Source: DP-19 sp036496285 (GTDB lineage: Bacteria; Desulfobacterota; Binatia; UTPRO1). Taken from it: DNA of 64,000 bases. The position numbers were made by a program, and so were the translations under genes. Where the stretch lies: contig DASXLI010000091.1 in assembly GCA_036496285.1 (NCBI GenBank), positions 1-64,000 on the forward strand. Reading direction: 5' to 3'. This document shows positions 25,627-33,934 of this stretch, piece after piece (within the stretch, counting starts at the first letter, position 1; each line of letters begins with the position of its first letter). Below the pieces are notes generated by a model that ran no database searches, had not been told where the DNA came from, and saw only the letters and a program-made list of their open reading frames with translations.

Positions 25627-26046
25627 CTAGCGTCCCTGCAGCAGGACCTTCGGGCCGGCGGGAAAGACGATGTCGATCTTGTTGGCGTCGCGCTCGCCGG
25701 TCACGACGCCGAGGCCGAAGGCCGCATGCGCGACGAGGTCGCCGACCGCGAAGCGCTCGGAGGTCGAGTAGGGGCGCGACGCCTCCTTCGTGCGGCCACG
25801 CAGCAGGGCGTGGTAGGCGTTCGGCGGCGCCACGGGCTCCGCCCGGCGCGCGCCACGCGCGCTCGATCCGCCGCCGGCGCCGGGAGCGCGCGGCGCGGCG
25901 GGCCGATGCGTGTGCTGGCCGCCGCACGTGTTGCAGTGCACGCGGGTGATCTTGCCGCGGGCGATCGCCTCGATCGTGTGGCGCAGGACGAGCCTGCAGC
26001 GGGTGCACCAGCCGTCGACGTAGCCGCCGACCTCGAGCTTCGTCAT
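25627..26046 (-). CDS. Zinc-ribbon protein with UvrD/PcrA-tudor-like C-terminus
   Basis: The 139-residue protein has a four-Cys zinc ribbon (C-T-R-C ... C-N-T-C) in residues 13-43. A disordered Pro/Ala/Gly linker follows. The 45-residue end FAVGDLVAHAAFGLGVVTGE...KIDIVFPAGPKVLL matches the small tudor-like beta-barrel found at the C-terminus of UvrD/PcrA helicases and in CarD-like RNA-polymerase binders. It may contact RNA polymerase or nucleic acid. MTK at 26046 is chosen because the upstream start falls in the ABC-F promoter region. Confidence 0.7.
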   Translation of the reverse strand: MTKLEVGGYVDGWCTRCRLVLRHTIEAIARGKITRVHCNTCGGQHTHRPAAPRAPGAGGGSSARGARRAEPVAPPNAYHALLRGRTKEASRPYSTSERFAVGDLVAHAAFGLGVVTGERDANKIDIVFPAGPKVLLQGR

Positions 26047-26126
26047 CGGGCGAGCGTACACGACGCGCCGCCGACTTGCGACGCTTTCGCTTCACCCCGC
26101 GGCGGTATACGAGGCGGGACTCCCGC

Positions 26127-27749
26127 ATGATCCGTCTCGAGTCGATCGCCAAGCAGCACGGCGGGCGCATCCTCTTCCTCGACGCCTCCCTGGCCGTCTT
26201 CCGCGGCGAGCGGGTCGGGCTCGTCGGGCCGAACGGCGCTGGCAAGTCGACGGTCTTCCGCATGATCGTCGGCGAGGAGGAGCCGGACTCGGGCCGCGTC
26301 ATCGTCGAGAAGCGCGTGAGCGTCGGCTATTTCTCGCAGTCGGTCGGCGAGATGGGCGGGCGCACGGTGCTGGAGGAGGCGATCGCCGGCGCGGGCGAGG
26401 TCGCCGCGGTCGCCCACGAGCTGCATGAGCTCGAGCTGGCGATGGCCGATCCCGCGCGCGCCGACGAGCTCGATCGGCTGGTCGCGCGCTTCGGCGAGGT
26501 GCAAGCGCGCTTCGACGATCTCGACGGCTACGGCCTCGAGGCGCGGGCGCGCGAGATCCTCGCCGGCCTGGGCTTCGCGCCCGAGGTGGTCGAGCGCGAC
26601 GCCGCCGAGCTCTCGGGCGGGTGGAAGATGCGCGCCGCGCTCGCCCGCATCCTCCTCATGAAGCCCGACGCCCTCCTGCTCGACGAGCCGACCAACCACC
26701 TCGACATCGAGTCGATCATCTGGCTCGAGCGCTTCCTCCACGAGTTCGAGGGCGCGCTGATCCTGACGTCGCACGACCGCGCCTTCATGAACCGCATCGT
26801 CACGCGCATCGTCGAGATCGACGGCGGCGAGCTCACGAGCTACACGGGCGACTACGACTTCTACGAGGCGCAGTGCGCGCTCAACACGCGCCAGGCCGAG
26901 GCGCAGTACGCGCGCCAGCAGGCGATGCTCGCCAAGGAGGAGGCGTTCATCGCCCGCTTCAAGGCGCGCGCCAGTCATGCGGCGCAGGTGCAGTCGCGGG
27001 TGAAGAAGCTCGAGAAGATCGAGAAGGTCGAGCCGCCGCGGCGCCGCCGCGTCGTACAGTTCGACTTCCCGACGCCACCGCGCTCGGGCGACGACGTCGT
27101 GAAGCTGGAGCACGTCGACAAGGGCTGGGGTGCCCATCGCGTGTACGAGGACTTCGACTTCGTCGTCCGCCGGCGCGACCGCTGGTGCGTCATGGGCGTG
27201 AACGGCGCCGGCAAGAGCACGCTGCTGCGGCTCATTGCCGGCGAGTCGCAGCCGGATGCCGGCAAGGTGACGCTCGGCGGCAGCGTGAAGCTCGGTTACT
27301 TCGCGCAGCACACGATGGAGCTGCTTGACCCCGAGCGCACGGTGATCGAGACGCTCGAGACGGCGTACCCGCGGGCGTCGTTCGGAGCGCTGCGCGCGAT
27401 CGCGGGCGCGTTCGACTTCCCGGGCGACGACATCGAGAAGCGCGTCCGCGTACTCTCCGGCGGCGAGCGGGCGCGCCTCGTGCTCGCCGTCATGCTCTTC
27501 GACCCGCCGAACTTCCTCGTCCTCGACGAGCCGACCAATCACCTCGACCTCGCCACCAAGGACATGTTGACGAAGGCGCTCGCCGACTTCGACGGCACGA
27601 TGATCTTCGTCTCGCACGACCGCTCGGTGCTGCGCGGACTCTCGAGCCGCGTGCTCGAGCTCGGCGGCCCCGACGGGCCCGTGCAGTACGCCGGCGGCTA
27701 CGCCGAGTACGTCGCGCGCATGGGCTACGAGGCGCCGGGCGTGCGCTGA
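26127..27749 (+). CDS. ABC-F family ATPase
   Basis: The 540-residue soluble protein has two ABC domains and no membrane segment. Walker A motifs are GPNGAGKSTVFRM (about 35) and GVNGAGKSTLLRL (about 357), the signatures LSGGWKMR and LSGGERARL, and the Walker B motifs LLLDEPTNHLD and LVLDEPTNHLD. The inter-domain linker (about 240-305) is the charged helical P-site tRNA interaction motif. ABC-F proteins act on the ribosome E site to relieve stalling or control initiation. Start 26127 is the first ATG giving the standard MIRLESI opening. Confidence 0.92.
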   Translation: MIRLESIAKQHGGRILFLDASLAVFRGERVGLVGPNGAGKSTVFRMIVGEEEPDSGRVIVEKRVSVGYFSQSVGEMGGRTVLEEAIAGAGEVAAVAHELHELELAMADPARADELDRLVARFGEVQARFDDLDGYGLEARAREILAGLGFAPEVVERDAAELSGGWKMRAALARILLMKPDALLLDEPTNHLDIESIIWLERFLHEFEGALILTSHDRAFMNRIVTRIVEIDGGELTSYTGDYDFYEAQCALNTRQAEAQYARQQAMLAKEEAFIARFKARASHAAQVQSRVKKLEKIEKVEPPRRRRVVQFDFPTPPRSGDDVVKLEHVDKGWGAHRVYEDFDFVVRRRDRWCVMGVNGAGKSTLLRLIAGESQPDAGKVTLGGSVKLGYFAQHTMELLDPERTVIETLETAYPRASFGALRAIAGAFDFPGDDIEKRVRVLSGGERARLVLAVMLFDPPNFLVLDEPTNHLDLATKDMLTKALADFDGTMIFVSHDRSVLRGLSSRVLELGGPDGPVQYAGGYAEYVARMGYEAPGVR

Positions 27750-27772
27750 GCGACGACCGCTCGACCGGGGGC

Positions 27773-28798
27773 CTAGTTCACGACCACGAGACGCCGATAT
27801 GCGCGAGGCCCCATGCCGAACCAGCGGCGGCAGGCGCGGCCGAAGTTGGCGGGATCCTCGTAGCGCAGAGCGTAGGCGACGTCGGCGATGCTCAGGTGTC
27901 GCTCGCGCAGGAGGCGTGTGGCTTCGTTCCTCTGCTGCGCCTCGCGCAGGGCGCGATAGCTGGCGCCGCTCTCGTGCAGGCGGCGCGCCAGCGTGCGGCG
28001 CGACATGCCGAGGGCGCGGGCGGCGGTGCCGACGCCGCGGTCGCCGTGTGCCGCGAGGATCTGCTCGACGCGCGCGGGAACGAAGCTGCCGCCGTCGAGG
28101 CGACGCGCGCCCGTGGCCAGCGTCCGCACGGCCGTCGCCAGCAGCAGCGGGTCGGCGAGGGGACACTCGATGTCGAGCCACGCGCGCGGGAACACGACGG
28201 CCGCGTGGTCACGGTCGAACGCCACCGGCGCCCGGAAGCACTCGGCGTAGCGCCGCGCGTGCGGCGGCGCCGCGAAGGGTAGCTCGAAACGTCCCTCGTG
28301 CATCGGCCGGCCGATCGCCGACTCGACAAGACCCTGCGTGCTGAGCAGCACGATGTCGAGCAGAGCAGCGCGCTCGGCATCGGCGAGCATGACGAGATCC
28401 TGAGGCACGAGACGCACCTCGTGGTCGCGGACGTCGGCACGCAGGCGGAAGTGCGGCGAGCGCACGTGGCTGAAGCGGGTCATGATCTCGACGCTCTGCC
28501 GCAAGGTCGGCGCGCTCACCACGCCGACGCCGATCGGGCCGTGCGTCGCGGCGTGAAAGCGGGCGCCCATCGCCAGCGCCCAGCCGGGCTCGAGGAGGCG
28601 ATTGGCGTTCCGTACCTGGCGAAGCTGCTGCCCGAGCGTGATCTCGCCGGCGGCGTGGTCACCGGCCGGCAGGCCCGTTCCCTCGAGCAGCGCCGAGCGC
28701 TCGCGCGCCGTTGCCGCGTTGGCGCGCGTGATGAGACGCAGATACGCCGAGGTCATCGGCAGCCCCGCGGAGAAGCCTGGGACGAATTGGCTCAACAT
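27773..28798 (-). CDS. AraC-family transcriptional regulator
   Basis: The protein is 341 residues from ATG 28798 (351 from TTG 28828). An arabinose-binding-like/OruR N-terminal domain occupies about 20-200. The double HTH AraC domain is at the C-terminus: RVEQILAAHGDRGVGTAARALGMSRRTLARRLHESGASYRAL, then LSIADVAYALRYEDPANFGRACRRWFG. A consensus TTGACA lies at 28850-28845 on its strand. It is divergent from the SnoaL-like gene, a possible target. Confidence 0.88.
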   Translation of the reverse strand: MLSQFVPGFSAGLPMTSAYLRLITRANAATARERSALLEGTGLPAGDHAAGEITLGQQLRQVRNANRLLEPGWALAMGARFHAATHGPIGVGVVSAPTLRQSVEIMTRFSHVRSPHFRLRADVRDHEVRLVPQDLVMLADAERAALLDIVLLSTQGLVESAIGRPMHEGRFELPFAAPPHARRYAECFRAPVAFDRDHAAVVFPRAWLDIECPLADPLLLATAVRTLATGARRLDGGSFVPARVEQILAAHGDRGVGTAARALGMSRRTLARRLHESGASYRALREAQQRNEATRLLRERHLSIADVAYALRYEDPANFGRACRRWFGMGPRAYRRLVVVN

Positions 28799-28873
28799 GA
28801 CCAGTTGCTGGCTCGTGCTGCACTCCAATGCGTCGGCGTACCCGTGTCAAGACGGCGGTGAGGAGGGCTTCCA

Positions 28874-29314
28874 ATGCCGATCGACGATACCGAGCGCCAG
28901 CGCCGCCGCGCGCTGCTGCGTGCGCACTACGCCGCCGAGAACGACCACGACCTGGAGCGGATCATGCGGACGTTCTCACCCTCGGGTGTCATGCTCTACA
29001 ATCGCCAGGCCTTTCCCGACGGCGACAGCATCGCCCAGGCGCACGCCTACATGGGGTTCGTCGCAGGCGGTGCGTTCCACGACCTGCAGACGGTCGCCGA
29101 GCACGAGCACTTCACCGACGACGAGATCGTCGTCGAGGGGCGTCTCACGGGGCGGCAGGTCGGCGAGTTCCAGGGCTTCCCCCCGACGGGCCGCGACGTC
29201 GAGCTCCCGTTTGTCGCCTTCTATCGCTTCGACGGGACGGGGAAGCTCGTGTCGGAGCGCGTCGTGATGAACCTCGGCCCGCTCGCGCACGCGCCCGCGT
29301 GGACCCCGGACTAA
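28874..29314 (+). CDS. SnoaL-like/NTF2-fold protein
   Basis: The 146-residue protein has the SnoaL/ester-cyclase pattern. It begins with a helix HYAAENDHDLERIMRTFSPSG, has a central IVVEGRLTGRQVGEFQGFPPTGRDVELPFVAFYRF, and ends with MNLGPLAHAPAW. Such cone-shaped alpha+beta barrels act as hydrolases, isomerases or polyketide cyclases. GAGGAGGG precedes the ATG. It is convergent with the TIGR03084-type gene, 9 nt apart. Confidence 0.75.
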   Translation: MPIDDTERQRRRALLRAHYAAENDHDLERIMRTFSPSGVMLYNRQAFPDGDSIAQAHAYMGFVAGGAFHDLQTVAEHEHFTDDEIVVEGRLTGRQVGEFQGFPPTGRDVELPFVAFYRFDGTGKLVSERVVMNLGPLAHAPAWTPD

Positions 29315-29323
29315 GCGGTGCTG

Positions 29324-30139
29324 TCAGCTCCGTCGCGCGACGAAGCGGCTGCCGCTGGCCGGCGGGTCGTGCGGCGGCCCGGCGAAGCACTGCACGATCG
29401 TCATCCAGTCCTCGGCGACGGGACCCGAGACGCGGAGCGCCGTATCGGCGACGTTGCGGGTCTGGGTGACGACCTTGCAGAAGTCGATGGCGGGACCCTC
29501 GACGCGGTTCTCGTGCTCGCCGGCGTTCCACTCCCAGATCATCCCCGACGGCGCCGTGAGCCGCACGTGCGGCGCCGGCTCGGGCACGGGGCGGCCGCGG
29601 TTGGCGTACGCCCAGCCGAACGTGCGCACACCGAGGTCGGCGATGTTCTTGATGCGATCGGTCGGTACGGGTTCGACGCCGAGGAGGTCGTACACCTCCT
29701 GGCTGTGCGCCCACGTCTCCATGAGGCGTGCGGTGATGCTCGAGCGCACACTCATCGAGGGGCCCGCCCAGGCGACGCGCTGCTTCGGATCGGCAGCGGC
29801 GAAGCGCTCGGTCATCTCCAGGTAGAAGGACCGCCACTGCTCGACCCGCGCCTGGTTGCGCGCGCCGTCGAGCAGGTCCTGTTCCACCTCGCCGATGCGC
29901 CGTCCCTTGCCGATCTCGGCGACGAAGCGCTCGATGAACGCGGCGAAAGCCGCCGGATCGCAGAGCGAGAGGTCGGCGGCGCGGTTCCACGCGTGCAGGT
30001 GGCTGACCACGTCGTGGATCGTCCACCCCTTGAACTGCGTCGGACGGCCGAACGCGGCGTCGGGCAGGCCGGCGAGGCAGCGGTAGAGCGCCTCGCTCTC
30101 GTCGCGAAAGTCCGCGGGCTGGTGGAAGGCGGGCTCCAT
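29324..30139 (-). CDS. TIGR03084-type metal-binding DinB-like protein
   Basis: The 271-residue protein resembles the TIGR03084 group, mainly known from actinobacteria. A DinB-like four-helix N-terminus has the metal His in W-T-I-H-D-V-V-S-H-L-H (about 40-50), and a second His lies in ETWAHSQEVYD near residue 145. Mycothiol- or thiol-dependent isomerases share this bundle, but the partner thiol here is unknown. It starts 19 nt after the stop of the SDR gene upstream on the same strand, so they are probably one operon. Confidence 0.75.
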   Translation of the reverse strand: MEPAFHQPADFRDESEALYRCLAGLPDAAFGRPTQFKGWTIHDVVSHLHAWNRAADLSLCDPAAFAAFIERFVAEIGKGRRIGEVEQDLLDGARNQARVEQWRSFYLEMTERFAAADPKQRVAWAGPSMSVRSSITARLMETWAHSQEVYDLLGVEPVPTDRIKNIADLGVRTFGWAYANRGRPVPEPAPHVRLTAPSGMIWEWNAGEHENRVEGPAIDFCKVVTQTRNVADTALRVSGPVAEDWMTIVQCFAGPPHDPPASGSRFVARRS

Positions 30140-30158
30140 GCCGCCTTCCTTAGCACCG

Positions 30159-31205
30159 TCAGCGGGCTGGGACGACTCCCTGCTCGATCATGGTGCGCCC
30201 CGTGTCGATGATGCTTTCGCGCACCGGCCGCATCGTCCAGCCGAGCTCGCGCTTGGCCTTGGCGCAGCTCACCAGCTCCTTGCGGCCGACGAAGCCGAGC
30301 GCGAGCTTCACCGACTTGTCGAAGCGGGCGAAGATCCACATGACCCAGTAGGGTAGGTGGCCGGTCGGGATCTTGTAGCCGCGTGGGTTGAACTCGTCGG
30401 CGAGGACCTTCGCCATGTCCTGCGTCCAGAGATGGTCACCGGCGCAGATGTAGCGGTTGCCGGGTGCCTCCGGACGCTCCATGGCGAGCCGGTGGGCGAG
30501 CGCGACGTCGCGCACGTCGACCGGCGCGAAGCCGATCTCCGGGCACGCCGGCATCTCGCGCACCATGAGCTTGCGGATGAGCTCGCCCGACGTGCCTTGA
30601 TCGTTGTTGAGCAGCGGTCCGAGGACGAAGCCGGGATTGATGACCGCGAGCTCGAAATGACGCTCCTGCGGCAGGCCCTTCACGAACTCCCAGGCGGCGC
30701 GCTCGGCGAGCGTCTTGCTCTTCGGGTACGGGTCGCAGTTCTCCGCCACGGACCAGTCGGCCTCCGTGCGCACCTTGCCGTTGCCCTCGGTGTGGCCGAA
30801 CGCGACCGCGGCGACGGACGACGTCATGACGACGCGCTTCACGCTCGGCGTCTCCGCCGCAGCGCGCAGCACGCGCAGCGCGCCATCGACCGCCGGACGG
30901 ATCAGGTCGTCCTCGTGCTTCGGCACCTCGGCGGGGAAGGGTGAGGCGACATGCTGCACGTACGTGCAGCCCGCGACGGCCTCGCGCCAGCCGCGGTCCG
31001 AGGTGAGATCCGCCTCGACGAGCTCGATCGTGCCGCCGGCCGCCGCGGCAATGCGGCGCAGGTGCTCCGTCTTGCTCGGGTCCTTCAAGCTCCGCACGGT
31101 GCCGCGTACGCGGTACCCGTGCTCGAACAGCTCGCGGATGCAGTGCCCGGCGATGTAGCCGGTGGCACCCGTCACCAAAACCAGGGGGCGTGATTCGTTC
31201 GCCAT
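30159..31205 (-). CDS. Extended SDR, dihydroflavonol-4-reductase-like
   Basis: The 348-residue protein starts MANESRPLVLVTGATGYIAGHC (G-x2-G-x2-G) with an Arg/Lys-rich NADP loop (RGTVRSLKDPSKTEHL). SSVAAVAFG supplies the Ser. The expected Y-x3-K appears as PYPKSKTLAE (Tyr-Pro-Lys-Ser-Lys). This places it with DFR/cinnamoyl-CoA-reductase-like aldehyde or ketone reductases. GAGGAGGT precedes ATG 31205. The divergent TetR gene and the dyad between them suggest substrate-inducible control. Confidence 0.85.
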   Translation of the reverse strand: MANESRPLVLVTGATGYIAGHCIRELFEHGYRVRGTVRSLKDPSKTEHLRRIAAAAGGTIELVEADLTSDRGWREAVAGCTYVQHVASPFPAEVPKHEDDLIRPAVDGALRVLRAAAETPSVKRVVMTSSVAAVAFGHTEGNGKVRTEADWSVAENCDPYPKSKTLAERAAWEFVKGLPQERHFELAVINPGFVLGPLLNNDQGTSGELIRKLMVREMPACPEIGFAPVDVRDVALAHRLAMERPEAPGNRYICAGDHLWTQDMAKVLADEFNPRGYKIPTGHLPYWVMWIFARFDKSVKLALGFVGRKELVSCAKAKRELGWTMRPVRESIIDTGRTMIEQGVVPAR

Positions 31206-31232
31206 CGCCGTACCTCCTCGTTGCTCGGCGAC

Positions 31233-31262
31233 ACTTGACAGTCTGGGCATCTCTTGTCAAGT
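31233..31262. promoter_or_regulatory. TetR operator between divergent genes
   Basis: ACTTGACA-N14-TGTCAAGT is a perfect eight-base dyad spanning 30 bp. It contains TTGACA on both strands, so each arm could be the -35 of one divergent promoter (TetR to the right, SDR reductase to the left). A TetR dimer bound here would block both. Confidence 0.7.
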
Positions 31263-31269
31263 TCGTTCC

Positions 31270-31995
31270 GTGCCCGAGCGCCCCAGGTCCGTGGCCGCTA
31301 CGCGTCGCGACGCCACCCGCGAGGCCATCCTCGCCGCGGGCCAGCGCTGCTTCGCGCGTGACGGCTACCGCCGCACCGCGCTCGACCGGGTGGCGGGCGA
31401 GGCCGGCATCTCGCGCGCCGCGCTCTACCTGCACTTCGCCAACAAGGAGCAGCTCTTCCGCGCGCTGGTCGGCGATCTGCACGCGCGGACGCTCGCCGAG
31501 GCTGCCGCAGCGGCGGAGAGTGTGGCGCCGCTCGCGGAGCGGGTGACCGCCCTGCTGATCGCCAAGACGGGGCCGTTCTTCGATCTCCTGCGCGGCTCGG
31601 AGCACGCCGAGGAGTTCGTCGGCGAGAACCACCGCCTCTGCGGCGATCTCTCGGGGGACGCCTCCGTGAGGCACGCCCGGCTCCTCGCCCGGGTGCTGGT
31701 GTCGGCGGCGGCGGCAGGGGAGATCGCCCTCCGCGGGCTCTCGGCGGCCGACGCCGCCGAGCTCCTGCTGGCGACGGCCGAGGGCATCAAGGACCGCGGC
31801 CGCACGACGCTCTCGCCGCGCGGCTACCGGCGGCGTCTGGCGCAGGGCGTGCGCATCGTTCTCGCCGGCCTGGCGCCGGCGACTCAGCGCGCCGCCAGCG
31901 CCGCCGCGAGGCGCACGACGCCGCGGCCGATGTCGTCCTCCGCGAGCGACCCGTGGCCGAGGAGCAGCTCGGCGCGGCGCGGCCGCGTGAGGTAG
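31270..31995 (+). CDS. TetR-family transcriptional regulator
   Basis: The 241-residue protein starts at GTG 31270 and has the TetR HTH in residues about 10-56 (TREAILAAGQRCFARDGYRRTALDRVAGEAGISRAALYLHFANKEQLFRAL). The ligand domain is helical. The last 40 residues are Arg/Ser/Pro-rich and translate antisense to the 3' end of the MocR gene, so they may be a non-functional tail. It lacks a ribosome site, suggesting leaderless translation. It probably represses itself and the divergent SDR gene through the dyad at 31233-31262. Confidence 0.85.
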   Translation: MPERPRSVAATRRDATREAILAAGQRCFARDGYRRTALDRVAGEAGISRAALYLHFANKEQLFRALVGDLHARTLAEAAAAAESVAPLAERVTALLIAKTGPFFDLLRGSEHAEEFVGENHRLCGDLSGDASVRHARLLARVLVSAAAAGEIALRGLSAADAAELLLATAEGIKDRGRTTLSPRGYRRRLAQGVRIVLAGLAPATQRAASAAARRTTPRPMSSSASDPWPRSSSARRGRVR

Positions 31996-33341
31996 CAGCC
32001 GAGCGTCGAGTAGACGCCGACGTCGCGCTCGCGGGCACGCCGCACGATGCCCGGAACGTCAGCGGCCCGCGCGCCGCGTACGACGACCATGACGTGCAGC
32101 CCGGCGCCGCCACCGCGGACGTCGACGCGCTCGCCCAGATGCTCGGCGAGCGCGTCGAGGAGCGCCGCGCGGCGAGCGGCGTGGCGACGGCGCGAGCGCC
32201 GCAGGTGGACCTCCAGATGGCCCTCGCGGATGAAGTCCGCGAGCACCCGCTGGCCGAAGCTCGGCGTGCCGAGGTCGGCGGCCATCTTGGCGAGCGTGAA
32301 GCCACGGACGAGCGCGGGCGGCACGACGAGGTAGCCGAGCCGGAGCGCCGGCGACAGGGTCTTGGAGAAGCTGCCGACGTAGAGCACGCGACCGGCGCCG
32401 TCGAGGCCGTGCAGCGATTCGATCGGCGAGCCGGCGTAGCGGTACTCGCTGTCGTAGTCGTCCTCGATGACGTGGGCGCGTGCGGCGCGCGCCCACGCGA
32501 GCAGCGCGAGGCGCCGGGTGAGCGGCATGACCGCGCCGGTCGGGAACTGGTGCGCCGGCGTTACATACGCCATGCGCACCCGCCGCGTCGCGGCGAGGCG
32601 TCCGACGTCGAGACCCTGCGCGTCGACGCGCAGCGGGACGAGCGTCGCCCGCGCCGCCTCGAACGCCTGGCGTGCGCCCGAGTAGTGCGGCTCCTCCATG
32701 CCGAGGCGCTCGCCCGCTTCGAGGAGGAGGCCCGCCGCAAGCCCGAGCGCCTGCTGCGTGCCGCTCGTGACGAACACCTGCTCGGCGCCGCACGTGACGC
32801 CGCGCCAGCGGGTCAGGTGCTCGGCGATCGCGGCGCGCAGCTCCGGCAGTCCCGCGGCGGGCGCGTAGTCGAGGTCGGATGCCGACGACGGCCGGGCGTG
32901 GCGGCGCACGAGCCGCGCCCAGACCGAGCCCGGGAAATCGCGGAAGGACGGCCTGCCGCAGCTGAAGTCGTAGCGCAGGCCGCCGGAAACGGCGATCCAG
33001 CGCGAGCCCGCGGCGACGAGCTTGCGCCCCGCGCGCGAGAGGCGTGGTCGCCGGACCGCTGCGGCGCTGCCGCCCGTGCTGACCGCCGGGCGCTCGTCGG
33101 TCGGCAGCGGCTCGGCGACGTACGTCCCCGAGCCGACGCGGCCGGTGGCGTAGCCCTCGTCGAGGAGCTGGGTATAGGCCAGCACGACCCGGTTGCGTGC
33201 GACGCCGCTCTCGCTGGCGAGCCAGCGCGTCGAGGGGAGGCGGCTCCCGGGTCGGACGCGGCCCGCGAGGATGGCGTGGCGCAGCGCCCGGTAGAGCTGG
33301 CGGTAGACCGGGCCCCGCCCGTCGAGGGGATCGAGGCGCAT
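31884..33341 (-). CDS. MocR/PdxR-family regulator
   Basis: The 485-residue fusion has an N-terminal GntR-type winged HTH (YRQLYRALRHAILAGRVRPGSRLPSTRWLASESGVARNRVVLAYTQLLDEGY, about 13-65). An aminotransferase-like domain follows, with the PLP lysine in GSFSKTLSPALRLG (Lys327). MocR proteins sense PLP or an amino compound and control vitamin B6, GABA or taurine genes. Start MRLDPLDGRGPVYRQL at 33341 is the usual one; the longer frame is spurious. A CTCTCA-N23-TGAGAG dyad (33353-33387) lies in the divergent promoter. The 3' end overlaps tetR by 112 bp. Confidence 0.88.
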   Translation of the reverse strand: MRLDPLDGRGPVYRQLYRALRHAILAGRVRPGSRLPSTRWLASESGVARNRVVLAYTQLLDEGYATGRVGSGTYVAEPLPTDERPAVSTGGSAAAVRRPRLSRAGRKLVAAGSRWIAVSGGLRYDFSCGRPSFRDFPGSVWARLVRRHARPSSASDLDYAPAAGLPELRAAIAEHLTRWRGVTCGAEQVFVTSGTQQALGLAAGLLLEAGERLGMEEPHYSGARQAFEAARATLVPLRVDAQGLDVGRLAATRRVRMAYVTPAHQFPTGAVMPLTRRLALLAWARAARAHVIEDDYDSEYRYAGSPIESLHGLDGAGRVLYVGSFSKTLSPALRLGYLVVPPALVRGFTLAKMAADLGTPSFGQRVLADFIREGHLEVHLRRSRRRHAARRAALLDALAEHLGERVDVRGGGAGLHVMVVVRGARAADVPGIVRRARERDVGVYSTLGCYLTRPRRAELLLGHGSLAEDDIGRGVVRLAAALAAR

Positions 33342-33430
33342 CGGAAAAGTGGCTCTCACAAAATACCTCGAATTGGAAGCTTGAGAGGGACCACTCGCCG
33401 GCCTAGTGATGGATGGGAAAGGAGCGGCAC

Positions 33431-33877
33431 ATGCACGACGACCAACGGCGACGGATCGAGCGGGTTCGGGGATTCGCGGACGCCTTCGAGGCAGCCTATG
33501 CAACGGACGATTGGACGGTGCTGGAGCCCTTCCTCACCGAGAACGCCTCGTCGGAGCTGAACGGCGCGCGCGTCGAGGGGCGCGCCGCGGTGCTCGACTC
33601 GTTCCGCGTCTCGTGCGACGCGTTCGACCGGCGCTTCGACCGGCGTGCGATGCGCATCATCGAGGGGCCGGAGCTGCAGGACGGCGCCGTGCGCATCAAG
33701 ACCGTCAACACCTACGAGCGCGCCGGGCTCGCGCCGCTCGAGCTGATCGGCGAGGAGTGGTTCCACTTCGACGGCGACCGCATCGCCCGCCACGTCGACC
33801 AGGTGGTGAACGGCGCCGACGTGATGACCTTCCTCGCCGAGCACGGCACGGCGCTGCGGCCGTTGCGCGCGGCGTAG
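33431..33877 (+). CDS. NTF2-like (SnoaL-type) protein
   Basis: The 148-residue protein has the NTF2 fold pattern: helix FADAFEAAYATDDWTVLEPFLTENASSEL, then VEGRAAVLDSFRVSCDAFDRRF, and paired strands ending EEWFHFDGDRIARHVDQV. AAAGGAG precedes ATG 33431. Divergent from the MocR gene, it may be its target. The substrate is unknown. Confidence 0.75.
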   Translation: MHDDQRRRIERVRGFADAFEAAYATDDWTVLEPFLTENASSELNGARVEGRAAVLDSFRVSCDAFDRRFDRRAMRIIEGPELQDGAVRIKTVNTYERAGLAPLELIGEEWFHFDGDRIARHVDQVVNGADVMTFLAEHGTALRPLRAA

Positions 33878-33934
33878 CGGGCGGCCGCCGTCGCATCGCG
33901 GCCGCGCTGTGCTATGCGTCCCGTGGGAGGACGC

